From assembly GCA_010015675.1 (NCBI GenBank), contig ML977021.1, positions 135,393 through 199,392 of the forward strand: 64,000 nt of DNA, read 5' to 3'. This DNA is from Byssothecium circinans. Taxonomy: Eukaryota > Ascomycota > Dothideomycetes > Pleosporales > Massarinaceae. The notes under the pieces are model-generated. The model made no database searches. It was not told the origin of the DNA and worked only from the letters and a program-made list of their open reading frames with translations. Position 1 is the first letter of the stretch; each line of letters opens with the position of its first letter. This document shows, piece after piece, positions 37,864 through 49,566 of this stretch. Position numbers and translations under genes: made by a program.

Positions 37864-39851
37864 GTTGATTTGTTGAACCACACAACCGGCGTTGATATAT
37901 GGCTGCGAGCGATCAAAGTGCGAGGTATACAAAGCAGGAGGCCTTCACGGCGAAAGGCGCAGAGCAACTTCTCAAGGGCGGTGCTTTGTGTTGCCTAGGT
38001 GCTCAGGCTCAAATGTTGGTCATGAGCGAATCGGCGCGCGGCTGGCGGGTGTGACGTGCGTGCTCATGAGCAGCGAACACTTCCAAAAGCGGTGCACGTG
38101 TCAGAGGGAGCGTTTGTAGCACTGTGCAAGATCGTTGTTGTTGCCGCCTGGTGGACTTTGCATGGGGGACGATAAAGGTTGAGCTTACCGAAGGCTTAGT
38201 AAGTAGCGGCGCCCAAGCAATGTATGTAGTATGTGCTCTCCTGTGGAGTAGGAAAAGTGGGATCTAACGCAGCTATTTAACCTCACTCTCAAGATGGTAA
38301 GGATTTGTCCGTTTTACTGTGTTTATAGCCAGAGTCTTTACTTGCATGCCACTTTTTCTGCGGCTGGTACCGAATACAACTATGACTGCAACAGAGGTAC
38401 CGCACGCTGGGCTTTAGTTCATATCGGAACGAATGCAACCACAGCTCAGACTTTGAACATCAGATAGTTGTGAAGGGGGAGGGTAATCCTTATATTCTTT
38501 CCATGATAACCGTGATACCTATAAAGAAAGGGCTACGTGCGTTTGAGCCATTTCAGAGCCGCACCGGCCCGCCCATGCCTTGCCTTAAGCCTTAAGGTAA
38601 GCCTTCCTGCGTACCCTCAAGGCTCAGGCCCAAGCCCTATTAGCTCTTTGATTTAATATGTTCTACTCATACGCGAAGGGTCCCTCAGAACTATGGCTAG
38701 CCATCAAAGTACCATTTCCTTCGATGATACAGACTACGTCACTACCACACCTATTGGGCCGTTTTTCGCCAGAATACCTCGTACAAGCAGGCAGCATCAT
38801 ATGAAATGAGGGCTGGCGGTTGGTCGGATAGTACTGAGAAGTCACAGGGCAGCATGGCTGACGACTGTGGCGAGCCGCGAGACCTTCGTGGGTATTGTAG
38901 CGATATTTGAATTGATGTGGTGTGAGGTGTTCATGGGTCGAAACCGTTGCCATTTGTCAAGCAGCGCATGGCCGTCGGCGCGGAGCCAGGCCAGCAGCTT
39001 CACCGTGCTCCTTGAAGCAGTCTTGGATCTGGAGGGGAACAAGTTCCACCTGGAGGGGCAACAGAAGAAGCGCGCAGATGCAGCACGCAGAGGCGTGGTC
39101 AGACTGCAAGCCGCCCACACGCCATGTTGTCATGCTGTGGTGAGATGGAGCCGGTGTAGATGGTCGCGGACTCCATCCATGGGTGGGTATAGGGCACAGG
39201 GCACTGGATCCCGAGAACGACCACGTTATGCGGAGTGTCAGTGCAGCCCACATGCTGGCTCCGCCAACTGTCTCGCTGCTCGCACCGCACTCAAGTCGAG
39301 TGAGACTCTGAGCGCGGTGGCATGGTGTAGCTCCGTCGGACGCGACATGTACACCATTAGAGCCCTGGAGCCGCCGTTGGGCTCTGGCAAATTGGCAGGA
39401 GACTGATGATGATAGGCGTTTGTATGGACGATTGGGGATGGGCTGGTGTTGATTGTCCCTGTGTCGCGGGATGCGGCTAATGCAACGGTCACGTGGCGCT
39501 CTCAAGCCACCTGAAACAGCCCACCCCTATCGTGCAGCTGCTACCCACCGCTGCTGCAACCTCTTCCCCCAAGCCCGCCGTCCGTCTGTAACTTCGTGCG
39601 CACTCAGAGACTTGACTGCCGCCGCGTCTTCCCACACGCATAACTACACACCTACACACCCCAAGTCCTCACTGCCCAGCGCTTTGAGCGAGCAGCCGTC
39701 CGCTGTGTTGTCCCTGCCCGTGACCGCCCCCGTCGTTGCCTCTGCCGCTGCCGCTGCGAGCCTCGCACCTGCCACCTGGGACCCTGCACCTTCCCTGGCC
39801 ACGTCCCGTCCACGACCTGCCATCTGCCGCAGCAGGAGATGAGCATCTGAT
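37864..39851. other. Divergent promoter region
   Basis: About 2 kb between the divergent F-box/WD40 and Cdc24 genes. I see no gene with family resemblance. C-rich leader sequence is evident after about 39520. An open frame at 38867-39406 (+) has no protein-like features. Confidence 0.5.
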
Positions 39852-42800
39852 ATGGAGGTGGCTTTGCACTCTGGCCTTGCTCGCGCCCACACCACCTCGC
39901 AGCCTCCACCCTCCACCGCTTCTTCGCACCGCATGACGTCCAGCCGCGGACCGTCCCTCATGTCCCACCAAAGTTACCAAAGCCAGTACTCGAGCTACTC
40001 GCACAGCAGCGCCCGCGATACCCAGAGCACCCAGGCCACAAGCGCCTCGACGCTCTTCAGCAGCCCGCCACCCTCGTTCCCCTCCTCGACCCCCGTCAAC
40101 GGTGGGCCCGTCGAAGCCGCCAACAATGTCTTGAACAAGCGCGCCGACAAGGAGACTTCCCTTTTCCAGAGATGTCTGCAACTGCAGGGGCGTCTGCGGG
40201 CGATTCCCGGCTTTGAACGCTGGCTCACGGAGGAGGAGAACAAAGCCGATTCGGACGATGACCCCGTCACACTACTGTGGAGGACCTTTCGGAGGGGCTT
40301 CCCGCTACTCGACATATACAATGCTCTGAATCCGCGCGTGCGCCTTATTGTTGACAATTCCAAGATGAACGAGGGCAACGCGAAGAAGTTCGAGAAGATG
40401 GCGACATACAAGTTCCTGCAGGCCTGCATTCAGGAGCTTGAGTTCCCTCCGGAAGAACGCCCCATTATCGGTGATCTGTACGGCGATGACACGACTGGTT
40501 TCGTAAAGGTATGAGGGCAAGTGCGAAGGAGTATTTCTAGTACTGACACGTCTAGGTTGTTAATGTGGTGAATCGTGTCCTCGATATTCTCCTTCAGATG
40601 GGCATTATCACGACCGACAACGATGCATCCGACAGCGCATCAGTCAACTCGACTATAAAGCGAAGTCAACGAGAACACATCATCGATGAGTTGGTGCGCA
40701 CGGAGCGGACCTATGTGCAGCATCTCGAGCTTCTACAGCTGTTTAAGAAGAATGTCGAGGAGAAGGGCGTTCTAACGATGGATACTGTGCACGACGTCTT
40801 TCTCAACTTGAATGCTCTCTTGGACTTCCAGCGACGTTTCCTAATCCGTGTCGAGCAGACCAATGCCCAGCCTGCCACGGAGCAAAACTGGGGTCACCTT
40901 TTCGTCCTGTACAAGGACGCTTTCAAGGTCTATGAGCCATATATCGCGAATCAGAAGAAGTGTGAAGAGATCGTTGTGCGCGAGTTTGAAAAGTTCAAGG
41001 AGACAGGCGGGTCCGCCGAGATGCAGCAAATGGTCGAATCAACCGCCACATTAACATCGTTCTTGTTGAAGCCATTCCAGCGGTTGGCGAAATACCCATT
41101 GCTATTGAAGGTAAGCTTCAATGGCCCTTGTCTCTCATAGAAACCAAACTAACCATGGACAGGAATTGCGCGACAAGGGCGACCTCGATGAACAGCGAAA
41201 AGAAGACGTTTCCCAAGGTATGGTGGCTGCTGCTGCCATCCTAGAGCGGACCAACGCAGCCATCGATCGTGAAGATCGTTTAGAGGCCGTCGAAGATCTC
41301 AAAACCATGGTCGAGGACTGGAAGGGCCATCGAATTGAAGGTTTCGGTGAACTGCTCCTGTACGGCCAATACACCGTCCTGAAAGGTGACGGTATGAACG
41401 GGAAGAATGAAGAACGAGAGGTAAGTCGCAAGGAATTCTCTTGTCACACAACTCCTCTGCCTCTTATAACTCCATGTTCTTCAACAACGACAGTACTAAC
41501 AAAATTGTAGTACAAGATATACCTCTTCGAAATGATTCTGTTATGTTGCAAGGAGCTCAGCGCAAAAAAGGCGAAAAACCTGAACAGAACCCAGGTGACC
41601 AGAAACGGGAAGCCGAAGCTGCAACTCAAAGGTCGCATCTTCATGCAGAATGTAACCGAAACGGTATCGTTACAGAAACCAGGTATGCCTACAAAACGAG
41701 AATTCAGATCCCTAAGCTAACATTAAACCAGGATCATATACATGTCAGATCTTCTGGAAGGGTGACCCTGGCATCGAGAACTTTATCATACGTTTCAACA
41801 CCGAAGAGATGATGAAAAAATGGGCAACCCAAGTCGACACTCAACGTCGTGCTTGGCAAGATCATGCTCGGTCAAGCAGCGGGACGACTCAGTCAAAGCC
41901 TTCAGATACGCAGTTTACCTATATGCGTGACCAGGCACTGGAGAATCCTTATCAAGAAGATGACGACGACGACGATGGTGACGAAGTCGATACAGTCGTT
42001 CCTGGCTACCCCCAGGATAGCTATGGTATGAGGCAGAATTCGGGTATCACTCCACGGTCTCGCTCGGCTACAGGAGAGAGTGCGAATGATCCTGACTCTA
42101 GGGTACCACCACCTCGCTTCCCCATGGGCCATCCCCAGGCACCGCTAACCCTGCGCACCCAGCAGCTTGCACAATCAGGTAACAATGACTCGTACTTCTC
42201 CCCAACAGCTGAATCGCCAGCATCTACGTACTCTGTGTATTCAAATGCTCGAACAAGCTCTTCTTCCGCTGGGACATTTCCCTTCCCACGGCAACAGCCA
42301 CCTGTCGGGTACAATGAGGAGAACAATCGCTATACAGCACCAGCTCGAGGCCATCTTCCACGCGAGGTCTCCATGGGCCCGGGTCAGTATGCTGGTAACC
42401 GAGCGGCACAACGGCCATCACTACCTCCTGCCGCACATCCCTCAAACATGTCACAAGGCCGGATGAGGGCAGCAAGCAGTCCAGACATTCAAAACGCTGG
42501 TCATCCAGGACGGAGGCTACCGAATGGACAACAGGCAGCTGCCGTCCCCGAGATGCCACCTTTCCCTACGCATTATGCTTATAATGCTGCTATTGTGAAT
42601 CGCAGTCACAGCAACTCGCCAAATAGCTTACCGCCGCGTGCAACTACACAATCACCAGCAATTCAGAGAGACCGCTTGATTCAGCAACGTACGGCTGCCG
42701 AATTAGCCAATCACGACTACTCGGGTGGCTCTGTTCGAAGAGATCCTATGGGCCAAGTGCAACGTACAATGACACCCGCCTCTTCTTTTGAGCGTAGTCA

Positions 42801-43194
42801 GGGCACCTTGACTCCAGCTTCGATGGACTCACGGACGATGTCGCCTCCATTGCCGCAAACATCAGCGCCGCACGAATCACACGGCAGCATCCCGACTCAA
42901 TTGAAGGTCAAAGTTCACTGTCCCGCCGCAGGCAGCACAATGACGTTAGTCGTGAGCACCAACATCAGCTTCCAGTCATTGAAGGACCGTATCGATGCGA
43001 AGCTCCAGCGTTCGACCAGTGTCTCTCTCGGCTCAGGCCAAGTCAAGCTCAAGTATCTGGACGAGAATGACTTCGTCAGCATACAGTCGGACGAGGATGT
43101 GCAAGAAGCTTTTGAGACATGGAAAGAGCAGCAAAGAGATCTCAACCCAGGCGGACAACAGCTGGGTGAGATTGAACTCTTCTGCCAACGCTGA
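39852..43194 (+). CDS. CDC24: Cdc24-type guanine nucleotide exchange factor for Cdc42
   Basis: Exons 39852-40508, 40556-41110, 41163-41420, 41511-41682 and 41732-43194 encode about 1034 residues. The four introns are 47-90 bp. The CDC24/calponin-like domain is at about 135-240. The DH (RhoGEF) domain at about 275-450 has IIDELVRTERTYVQHLELL and the C-terminal helix FLLKPFQRLAKYPLLLKELR. A PH domain spans about 455-595, interrupted by two introns, with GFGELLLYGQYTVLKG and a final FNTEEMMKKWATQVD helix. A long Ser/Pro-rich linker leads to a C-terminal PB1 domain (about 930-1030) with the OPCA motif YLDENDFVSIQSDEDVQEAF, which binds scaffold Bem1. The protein activates Cdc42 at sites of polarised growth and hyphal tips. 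The ATG at 39852 directly follows an in-frame stop and has G at -3; a second ATG at 39933 could equally be used. Confidence 0.93.
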
Positions 43195-44491
43195 TCGCAA
43201 CCGTTCAATGCATATCGGGCTGGGCATGTTATGGCGTTTTGGGCACGGCATCTCTGGGCTATACTCCTCTTCTACCGGCAGATGATGCAACATTCTTCGG
43301 CGAACGGTGTCGTCTATTTCAGTACTAGGTTTGATGGGGCCGAGACGTCGGCGGATGCAGATACAGACTATTGTCTTAGCCCACATGGAATCTCTCCACT
43401 CGGCAAGCGGTTTGCCTGCGGCTTCGGTCACGGGTCATGATGCATCAACACCATTTTATCGAACATCCTTTAGGCATCTTGAGCGGAATAGGTGCAGGGT
43501 GTGGTTGCTTTTTTTTCTCCTTTTTCCTATATGCGACTAGATGGTCAGAAGGACGGGCCAACGCCGTCTGTACGACTGATGATGGGATGAAACTGGTTTG
43601 TGTTTTTTGGGCTTGTTTTGGACTTTGCTCACTTCTGCCTGGGATAATGACGGCTGGCACACGAACTGATAGCTTTGATGGGCGTATTTACAGATGACAG
43701 CTGCTGCCGATTACCATAGATGCATGGGGTTCTTTTTGAATAGAAAACGTTTACCTACTTTACCTGAGCTCTGCGTGCTTCTGTTTGATTTAATCTTTCA
43801 CTAGGCACGACAAAGATTAGTTGGAGTCGTGATATGTACTGTGCGGCCCGCTTTTCTGCCAATGGCTGATCATGCATGGCACGCACGCGCAGTAGCTGAG
43901 CTGCAGGGTCGGCGTTGGTGCGTGGCTTGACACCTCCTTTGTCTAGCTTCACATCAAAGACAGAGCACGGCGATGACAGCAACATCCATTCTTAGCAGCG
44001 CTGTTGTAAGCCATAGCACACGCAGCAAAACAGGAATTCCGGCCCCATACGGCATCAATTGGCACCGCCTTTCGCATCCATCTGACGCGAGCAGCGGAAG
44101 AATCGGCCGAGCACTGTGATGGATGGGAACACGCTGTTGGCGTCTCTCCCAAGCCTCACACCGACATCTCTTCATCTCCCGGAACTAGCTCGTTCCGTAA
44201 CGAACGACAGACGACGGCGGCGACACGCAGCGCAAGTTCCTGCATGCCAACAAACTGCTCGTCCAGTCGCCGGCGCGATCGCACCCGTAGTAAGTTCCAA
44301 GACTGGCCAAGTTGGAGACTTGCGCGCTTGGAAAGAGCAGGCGTCACTATATATCATCCCGGTTGCCCCAACACAACTATCCTCTCTGGTCTCACGCCTA
44401 CCTACAGTAGTCACCTATATACATCTGCTTTCCTCCCATCTAGAACCTCCTACATACCACCACGCATGACCACGGCCTTACGCAACTCACG
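43195..44491. other. Intergenic between tandem plus-strand genes
   Basis: About 1.3 kb holding the 3' end of the Cdc24 gene and the promoter and leader of the Nramp gene. No supportable gene or structured RNA was seen. C/A-rich leader sequence appears at 44380-44490. Confidence 0.5.
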
Positions 44492-46547
44492 ATGAACTGC
44501 CCCTCCCGCGTAGACCCTGTCGTCGACGACGGCTACAATCAAAGCCCCAATGCGTTGAACGCCGATGCGACGACACGGGCGGACCTAGAACACATGGCAA
44601 GTGCTAGACTGCAGCGTGGGCACCGCATAGATACTGCCGACGAGCCTATGAGCGAGATTGAAAGAGGCGGACAGAGTGAGGACAACGACAAGAGCATTGG
44701 GCTCAAGGCGCTTGATGGGCAGGGCACCGTCGCTGTTACAAGCAACAAAAGTCCTGCCGGCTCTGCATCTGAGCCTGGTATTGGTGCTGGTGCTGCAGGT
44801 GGAAGCGCTTACGCTTTGCGTGCTGCTGGCAAAGGCTTCGCGCCGAAGGCGTTGGCTGCGCTGCGCAAGTATGCTAAATTCATTGGGCCGGGCTTCATGG
44901 TTGCAGTTGCGTATATCGATCCTGGTATGCTATTTTCTTCTTCAGACTCTACGTTCTGCTCGACTGAGCTGGGCCAACTATCCTACGCCATTCTCTCTAT
45001 GTTTTCGTGGGCCGAGGTCGACGGGAACTCTTTGCTCACGTGACTTTCTATGGGACTGTGGGCACATCATCGACATCGATTCAATACCATTATTCGGTAT
45101 TGGAGAAGTCCATGCTAAGATCCTGCAGGTAACTATGCGACCGGTGTCGCTGCCGGAGCCTCCTTCAGATTCAAACTCCTTTTTGTCGTTCTTATGTCCA
45201 ACATCTTCGCCATCTTCTTACAGTCTCAATGCATCAAGTTGGGCTCCGTCACCGGAATGAACCTTGCTGAAAATTGCAAGGCTCATCTTCCGCCGTGGCT
45301 GAACTACACTTTGTATGTCTTTGCAGAAGCCGCTATCATCGCAACTGATATTGCAGAGGTAAATCTCCATTCTATTGTGGAAGAAGACATGCTGATATAT
45401 GCAGGTTATCGGCACTGCCATCGCTTTAAACATCCTTCTCAAGGTCCCCCTCGTTGCCGGATGCGCTATATCCATTGTCGATGTGCTCATCATCCTCATT
45501 TTCTACCGCCCATCTGGGACCATGAAGTCTCTCCGCGCATTCGAGTTATTCGTCATGCTTCTCGTGCTCGGTGTAGTGGTATGTTTCTGTTACGAGCTCA
45601 GCAAGATTCAAGCCTCTGTAAGAGAAGTCTTCAGGGGCTATATTCCATCTTCTACGCTCGTAAAATCACAAGCGTACGCCCTCTTACCTTTTCTCACCCT
45701 GTCCACGGTCTTTATACTCACATCCTGCAGCCTATACCAAGCATGCGGTATCCTCGGTGCCACCGTAATGCCGCACAGTCTCTACCTAGGGAGCGGAATC
45801 GTCCAACCGCGCCTCCGCGAATTCGACGAAGCCCACTCCTCCTCCACCACCGACTACAATCTGGAAACAGATTCCGTCACCTCAGACATCAAATACAGAC
45901 CCTCCCTCGCCGCAATCCAAGCCTGCATGTCGTACTCGATCGTCGAACTTGCAGTCTCTCTCTTCGCCTTCGCCCTTTTCGTAAACAGCTCTATCCTTAT
46001 CGTCTCCGGAGCCTCTCTCTACGGACTCCCCGAAGCCGATTCCGCCGATCTCTTCTCCATCCATGACTTACTAAGCAGGAGTGTGGCCCCAGTCGCCGGC
46101 ACCATATTCGCCCTCGCTCTCCTCCTCAGCGGGACGAGTGCCGGTATCGTATGCACGATATCCGGGCAAATGGTCTCGGAAGGCCAACTCAACTGGACGC
46201 TCAAACCCTGGCTCCGCCGCCTCATCACGCGTCTCATCAGCATCACACCCTCCATCATCATCGCCGGCGCCGTGGGCCGCGAGGGACTCGGCAAGGCGCT
46301 TGAAGGGTCGCAGGTTGCGCTCAGTGTTATTCTACCGTTTGTCAGTGCGCCGTTGATTTGGTTCACTTGTCGCGGGAAGTGTATGAAGGTTGCTGTGAGG
46401 AGGGATGGTGATATCGGTGAGGGTGGAGGGGAAGTCGTTCAGATGAGGAATCATTGGTTTACGGCGGGGTTTGCGGTGCTCATTTGGGGGGTTATTGTGG
46501 TTATGAATGTGGCGCTGCTGGTGTTGGTTGGTATGGGGATTGCGTGA
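44492..46547 (+). CDS. Nramp-family divalent metal transporter (Smf-like)
   Basis: Exons 44492-44924, 45129-45358, 45405-45673 and 45731-46547 encode about 582 residues. About 145 polar N-terminal residues precede 11-12 predicted membrane helices. Helix 1 carries the metal-binding DPGN (joined across the first intron, then YATGVAAG) and helix 6 carries ATVMPHS, whose Met and neighbouring residues select Mn/Fe over Ca. The family imports Mn2+, Fe2+ and related ions with protons at the plasma membrane, endosome or vacuole; which one applies here is not visible. Intron 1 is 204 bp, long for this window. Intron 3 (45674-45730) is 57 bp without an in-frame stop, so its retention would still give a full-length product. 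The last exon covers helices 6-11. Confidence 0.93.
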
Positions 46548-46989
46548 GTGTGAGATCGTGGGTTGTTGTCGGAAGACACGAAGATGCTGGGTGAGTTTGG
46601 AGAGATGGTGGAGAGGTTTGTTGAGGTCGGGGTATGGTGTATGGAATTGAGAGGATGTAGCTTTAGGGCTAATTACCTTCCTTTAGCATGTAGTTTTAGA
46701 GCTAATTACCTTCGTTTACCAAGTAGCTCCGCCATTTTCCCGCTCTCGCTCTTCGAGAATTGCTCTTGAAATGGAAACGAGGCAGCGATGTTTCAAAAGT
46801 AGACGAGCGATTCGAAGAAAGTACATAGTTAAACGAAGAGAAGAGGAAATGGTTGACGTTACAACAAAAGAAACACGCTGCCCTGGTATATCGCCTCCCA
46901 ATACAACGCCATCTCCCAACCCAGCAGGGGAAAAACCAACAACGCCCATTCCTTCACTATCCCAACATCCCTCACCCAAACGAGATCCC
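46548..46989. other. Intergenic between convergent gene ends
   Basis: A 442-bp spacer between the 3' ends of the Nramp (+) and G-alpha-like (-) genes. It contains the 33-bp direct repeat listed separately and no gene. Confidence 0.6.
46656..46730. repeat. Direct repeat of 33 bp, two copies plus a partial
   Basis: Copy 1 is 46656-46688, copy 2 is 46689-46721 and a partial third copy follows. The shared core is GCTAATTACCTTC, and the copies differ at about six positions. It lies in the 3' untranslated or intergenic DNA between convergent genes. Confidence 0.8.
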
Positions 46990-48959
46990 CTACGGCGACA
47001 CCGCCCTCTCGGTAACCGTCCCACTCCTCCCTCCCGGACTACTCAAGCCCTGCGAACTAAGCCCCACACTCCCCTTGCTCCTCAAAGTCCCACTCCGCGT
47101 AAAACTACTCGGCGTAGCCCTCCCAAAAGTCCCACCACTACTATACGCACCCGCCGACGTACTCGCATCCCCGACCTCGCTCCTCGCCTTGCGCTGCTGG
47201 ATATGCGTCAGCGTCTTCTTCATCGCAGCATACAAGTGCTGGTTATCGCTCATGTCGATATCGACCCAGAAGCTATAGATACTGAGACGATTGCGATTCG
47301 CGTTCTTAAATCGGCGTAGGATGTACTGGCGCGCGGCGACCTCGACGTCTTCCTGCGAGGCGGAGGAGGAGGGCGGGGCGTTGTAATCCGGGAAGAAAGT
47401 AGCGAGGGGGGAATGTTGCAGTTTCTCCCTGAAGCGAGTGAAGTTGTTGAGGAGCAGCATGATGGACGAGCCCGCGAATTTCGGCGAGTTGGCCCAGGCG
47501 TCGAAGTTTGCAAAGTCTTCTATGAGGAGGGATTCTGTGGGCTGGCCTAGGTAGGGACGGTCGTAGGTGGAGACGTCGACGGTGTAGATTAGCGCTGTGG
47601 CGCCTTCGAGTTGGTGGAACCAGCGCTTGCGGAACTGGTCGGGGATGTGGCCTGCGATGTTGAAGAGGTGGACTTCGAGCTCGTCCCAGTTGAAGCGGAG
47701 TTCTTTGATGCCGCCGACGGATTGGTTGAGTCGGATGATGTCGGCTTCGGTGGGGATGTAGTCGTCGGCGGACATGCGGACGAGTTCTTGCGCGAAGTAG
47801 GGTGCGTACTGGGGGAAGTCGATTTCGAAGTTTTTGATGTAGAGGGTGGAGAAGGTGGGGCTGTTCCAGAGGTTTTCGACGGCATGGACGGCGGCGGGCG
47901 TGATGGTTTTGAGCTCGACAGTTTCGACTTCGTGGAGGAGGACGGCAAAGTCTTGGTTTAGGTCTTCGCTGAGGTTGATGCCCGTGTCGCGGAGGAGGTC
48001 GATGATGGAGTGGATAAGGAGGCGGATGGTGGAGCGGACGGCGTAGCGGTATTGGATGCGTTCTTCTCGTGGGTAGCCTTCGGCGTAGAGGACTTTTATT
48101 TGTCGCATGATGAGGTCTTTGCCGCTGTTTGGTCGGCCTGCAAGGACGAGCTTGGTTTCTCGTCGGAGGTACGTGGCGTCTTCTTCTAGGGCCCTGTCGA
48201 TGGCTTCCGATCGCATGACAGCGGCAGCGTCAATATATTCTTGCTCCGTCGGCAATTCTTCTGGGCCTCGTCGGAAGAGCTTGATGTAGAAGAGAAATCG
48301 GAACCATTGGATCATTCGCGAGACTTGTGTGAGGGCTCTGATGGCTTGGCCATTCCATCTTGAGTTGCGTACTAGTGTGTGTAGAGACGAAGCGTCTTCT
48401 TCTCTGATTTGCCGGCTCTTGTGAAGTAGTATCTTTCGCTGTGCTGTGGTGTGACTACAGGTGGTTAGACTGACGGGTTTATAAATATGGTCAGCAGTGA
48501 GACTGACCATTTGCAAGCTGCCAGTAGTAAGTTGATGGCGTCCGTCTGTCTCTTCGCAACGCTCCGTAACCGATCCATCGACCTACTGCCCACTACATAC
48601 TTCAACTTGAGGGCGAAATCGGTATTATCATGGTCCGGCTGTCGTAGCTGAGCGACCAAGGCGTCCAAATTCCGGACAAGTAAAGCGCACGAGGTCATGA
48701 GGAAGTCCAGGTCATTGAGTAGCTGAGGGTGCATATCGTGGATGGCATAATTCATCCAATCCTGCATTTCACCAAGATTCGACTTCAGCGCGGTCAATTG
48801 CGCAATCAGGTTTATTGAACTGCCGCCGTTGTCTTTCCAGCGATCGTGGAGCTGCCTCATAGCATCGATGCTTTGCCGCAGCCGATCCATGTTCCCCGTG
48901 ACAGCGCTCATGAGGCTGAGCCCCTTCTTGTCGTCGGGCGTGTCGGACATGGCGCTCAT
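46990..48959 (-). CDS. Divergent G-protein alpha-like protein with helical N-terminal domain
   Basis: Exons 48959-48508 and 48454-46990 encode about 638 residues. The 53-bp intron has a GTCAGT donor. Residues 1-200 are predicted helical and resemble the N-terminal helical domain found in many fungal STAND/NACHT proteins; that assignment is tentative. Residues 250-575 align with the G-alpha fold in order: P-loop region LAGRPNSGKD (255-264), helical insert, switch I ADIIRLNQSVGGI (388-400), switch II LFNIAGHIPDQFRKRW (414-429), EGATALIYTVDVSTYD, and MLLLNNFTRFREKL (483-496). Key residues differ from active G-alpha. The switch I Arg and Thr, the DxxGQ Asp and Gln, and the NKxD Lys and Asp are all replaced, while the P-loop GK remains. 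The C-terminal 60 residues are Ser/Gly-rich rather than the receptor-coupling tail. It may be a pseudo-GTPase scaffold; function is unknown. Start 48959 is the first ATG in frame; an alternative ATG lies nine bases on. Confidence 0.8.
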
Positions 48960-49566
48960 GGTTGTCGAGAGCACAATATCGCTGTGCAAGACTTCGCAAA
49001 ATGGAGTGTATAATACTGGCGGACTTGGAATCGGCAGGGTCAAGCCTACATAGCCCCCGCGGGGGATGGGCTGGCGGAGAGGTGTGGACTCGCCCGTCGC
49101 TGGAGGGCTCAGCCCGGACTACGACGAGAATCCCCGGCGCATCACGTGAGCTCGCCGGAACCTTGGAACCTTGGAAACGCTTGGGTCAGCATCTGGCAAG
49201 GCCTTCTGCAGGGCACATCCCAATCGACTTGGATGGAGCGAAACACGACGGCATTTCGTGTTGGCACAGTCATAACGTTGTAGGAAGAGTAGAGTAGGAT
49301 GGACAGTGGAGGAGGTTGTTCTTGAGAGCCAATGATGAGATGGAAGCGAAGCCACTTTCGGAAATGACTCCTACCACGCAACGATGACTGTAAATCTCTG
49401 TCGTCATACGGCACAACAGTCATAATTTGTTCTCTACCGACAGCCACCACGTATATATCCTCCACGATGAAGCTTCAGGAACCAGGCCAATAAACAGAAT
49501 ACTTTTACCTTGCAACTTTTCATTCCTTCCGCTCTGCGTCCAAAGTCGACGTACCGGAACATAGCC
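48960..49566. other. Divergent promoter region
   Basis: A 607-bp region between the divergent G-alpha-like and F-box genes, expected to hold both promoters. No recognised regulatory motif or gene was found. Confidence 0.5.

Noticed and set aside
38867..39406. Open frame of 179 codons on the plus strand
   Set aside because: Composition is unlike protein, overlapping frames exist on the other strand and it falls in the divergent promoter of Cdc24 and the F-box/WD40 gene.
39669..40181. Minus-strand frame of 170 codons overlapping the Cdc24 start
   Set aside because: Gly/Arg-rich antisense shadow of a Pro/Ser-rich leader and first exon.
47611..47961. Acidic, glycine-rich frame opposite the G-alpha-like gene
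   Set aside because: It is an antisense shadow of the real coding exon.
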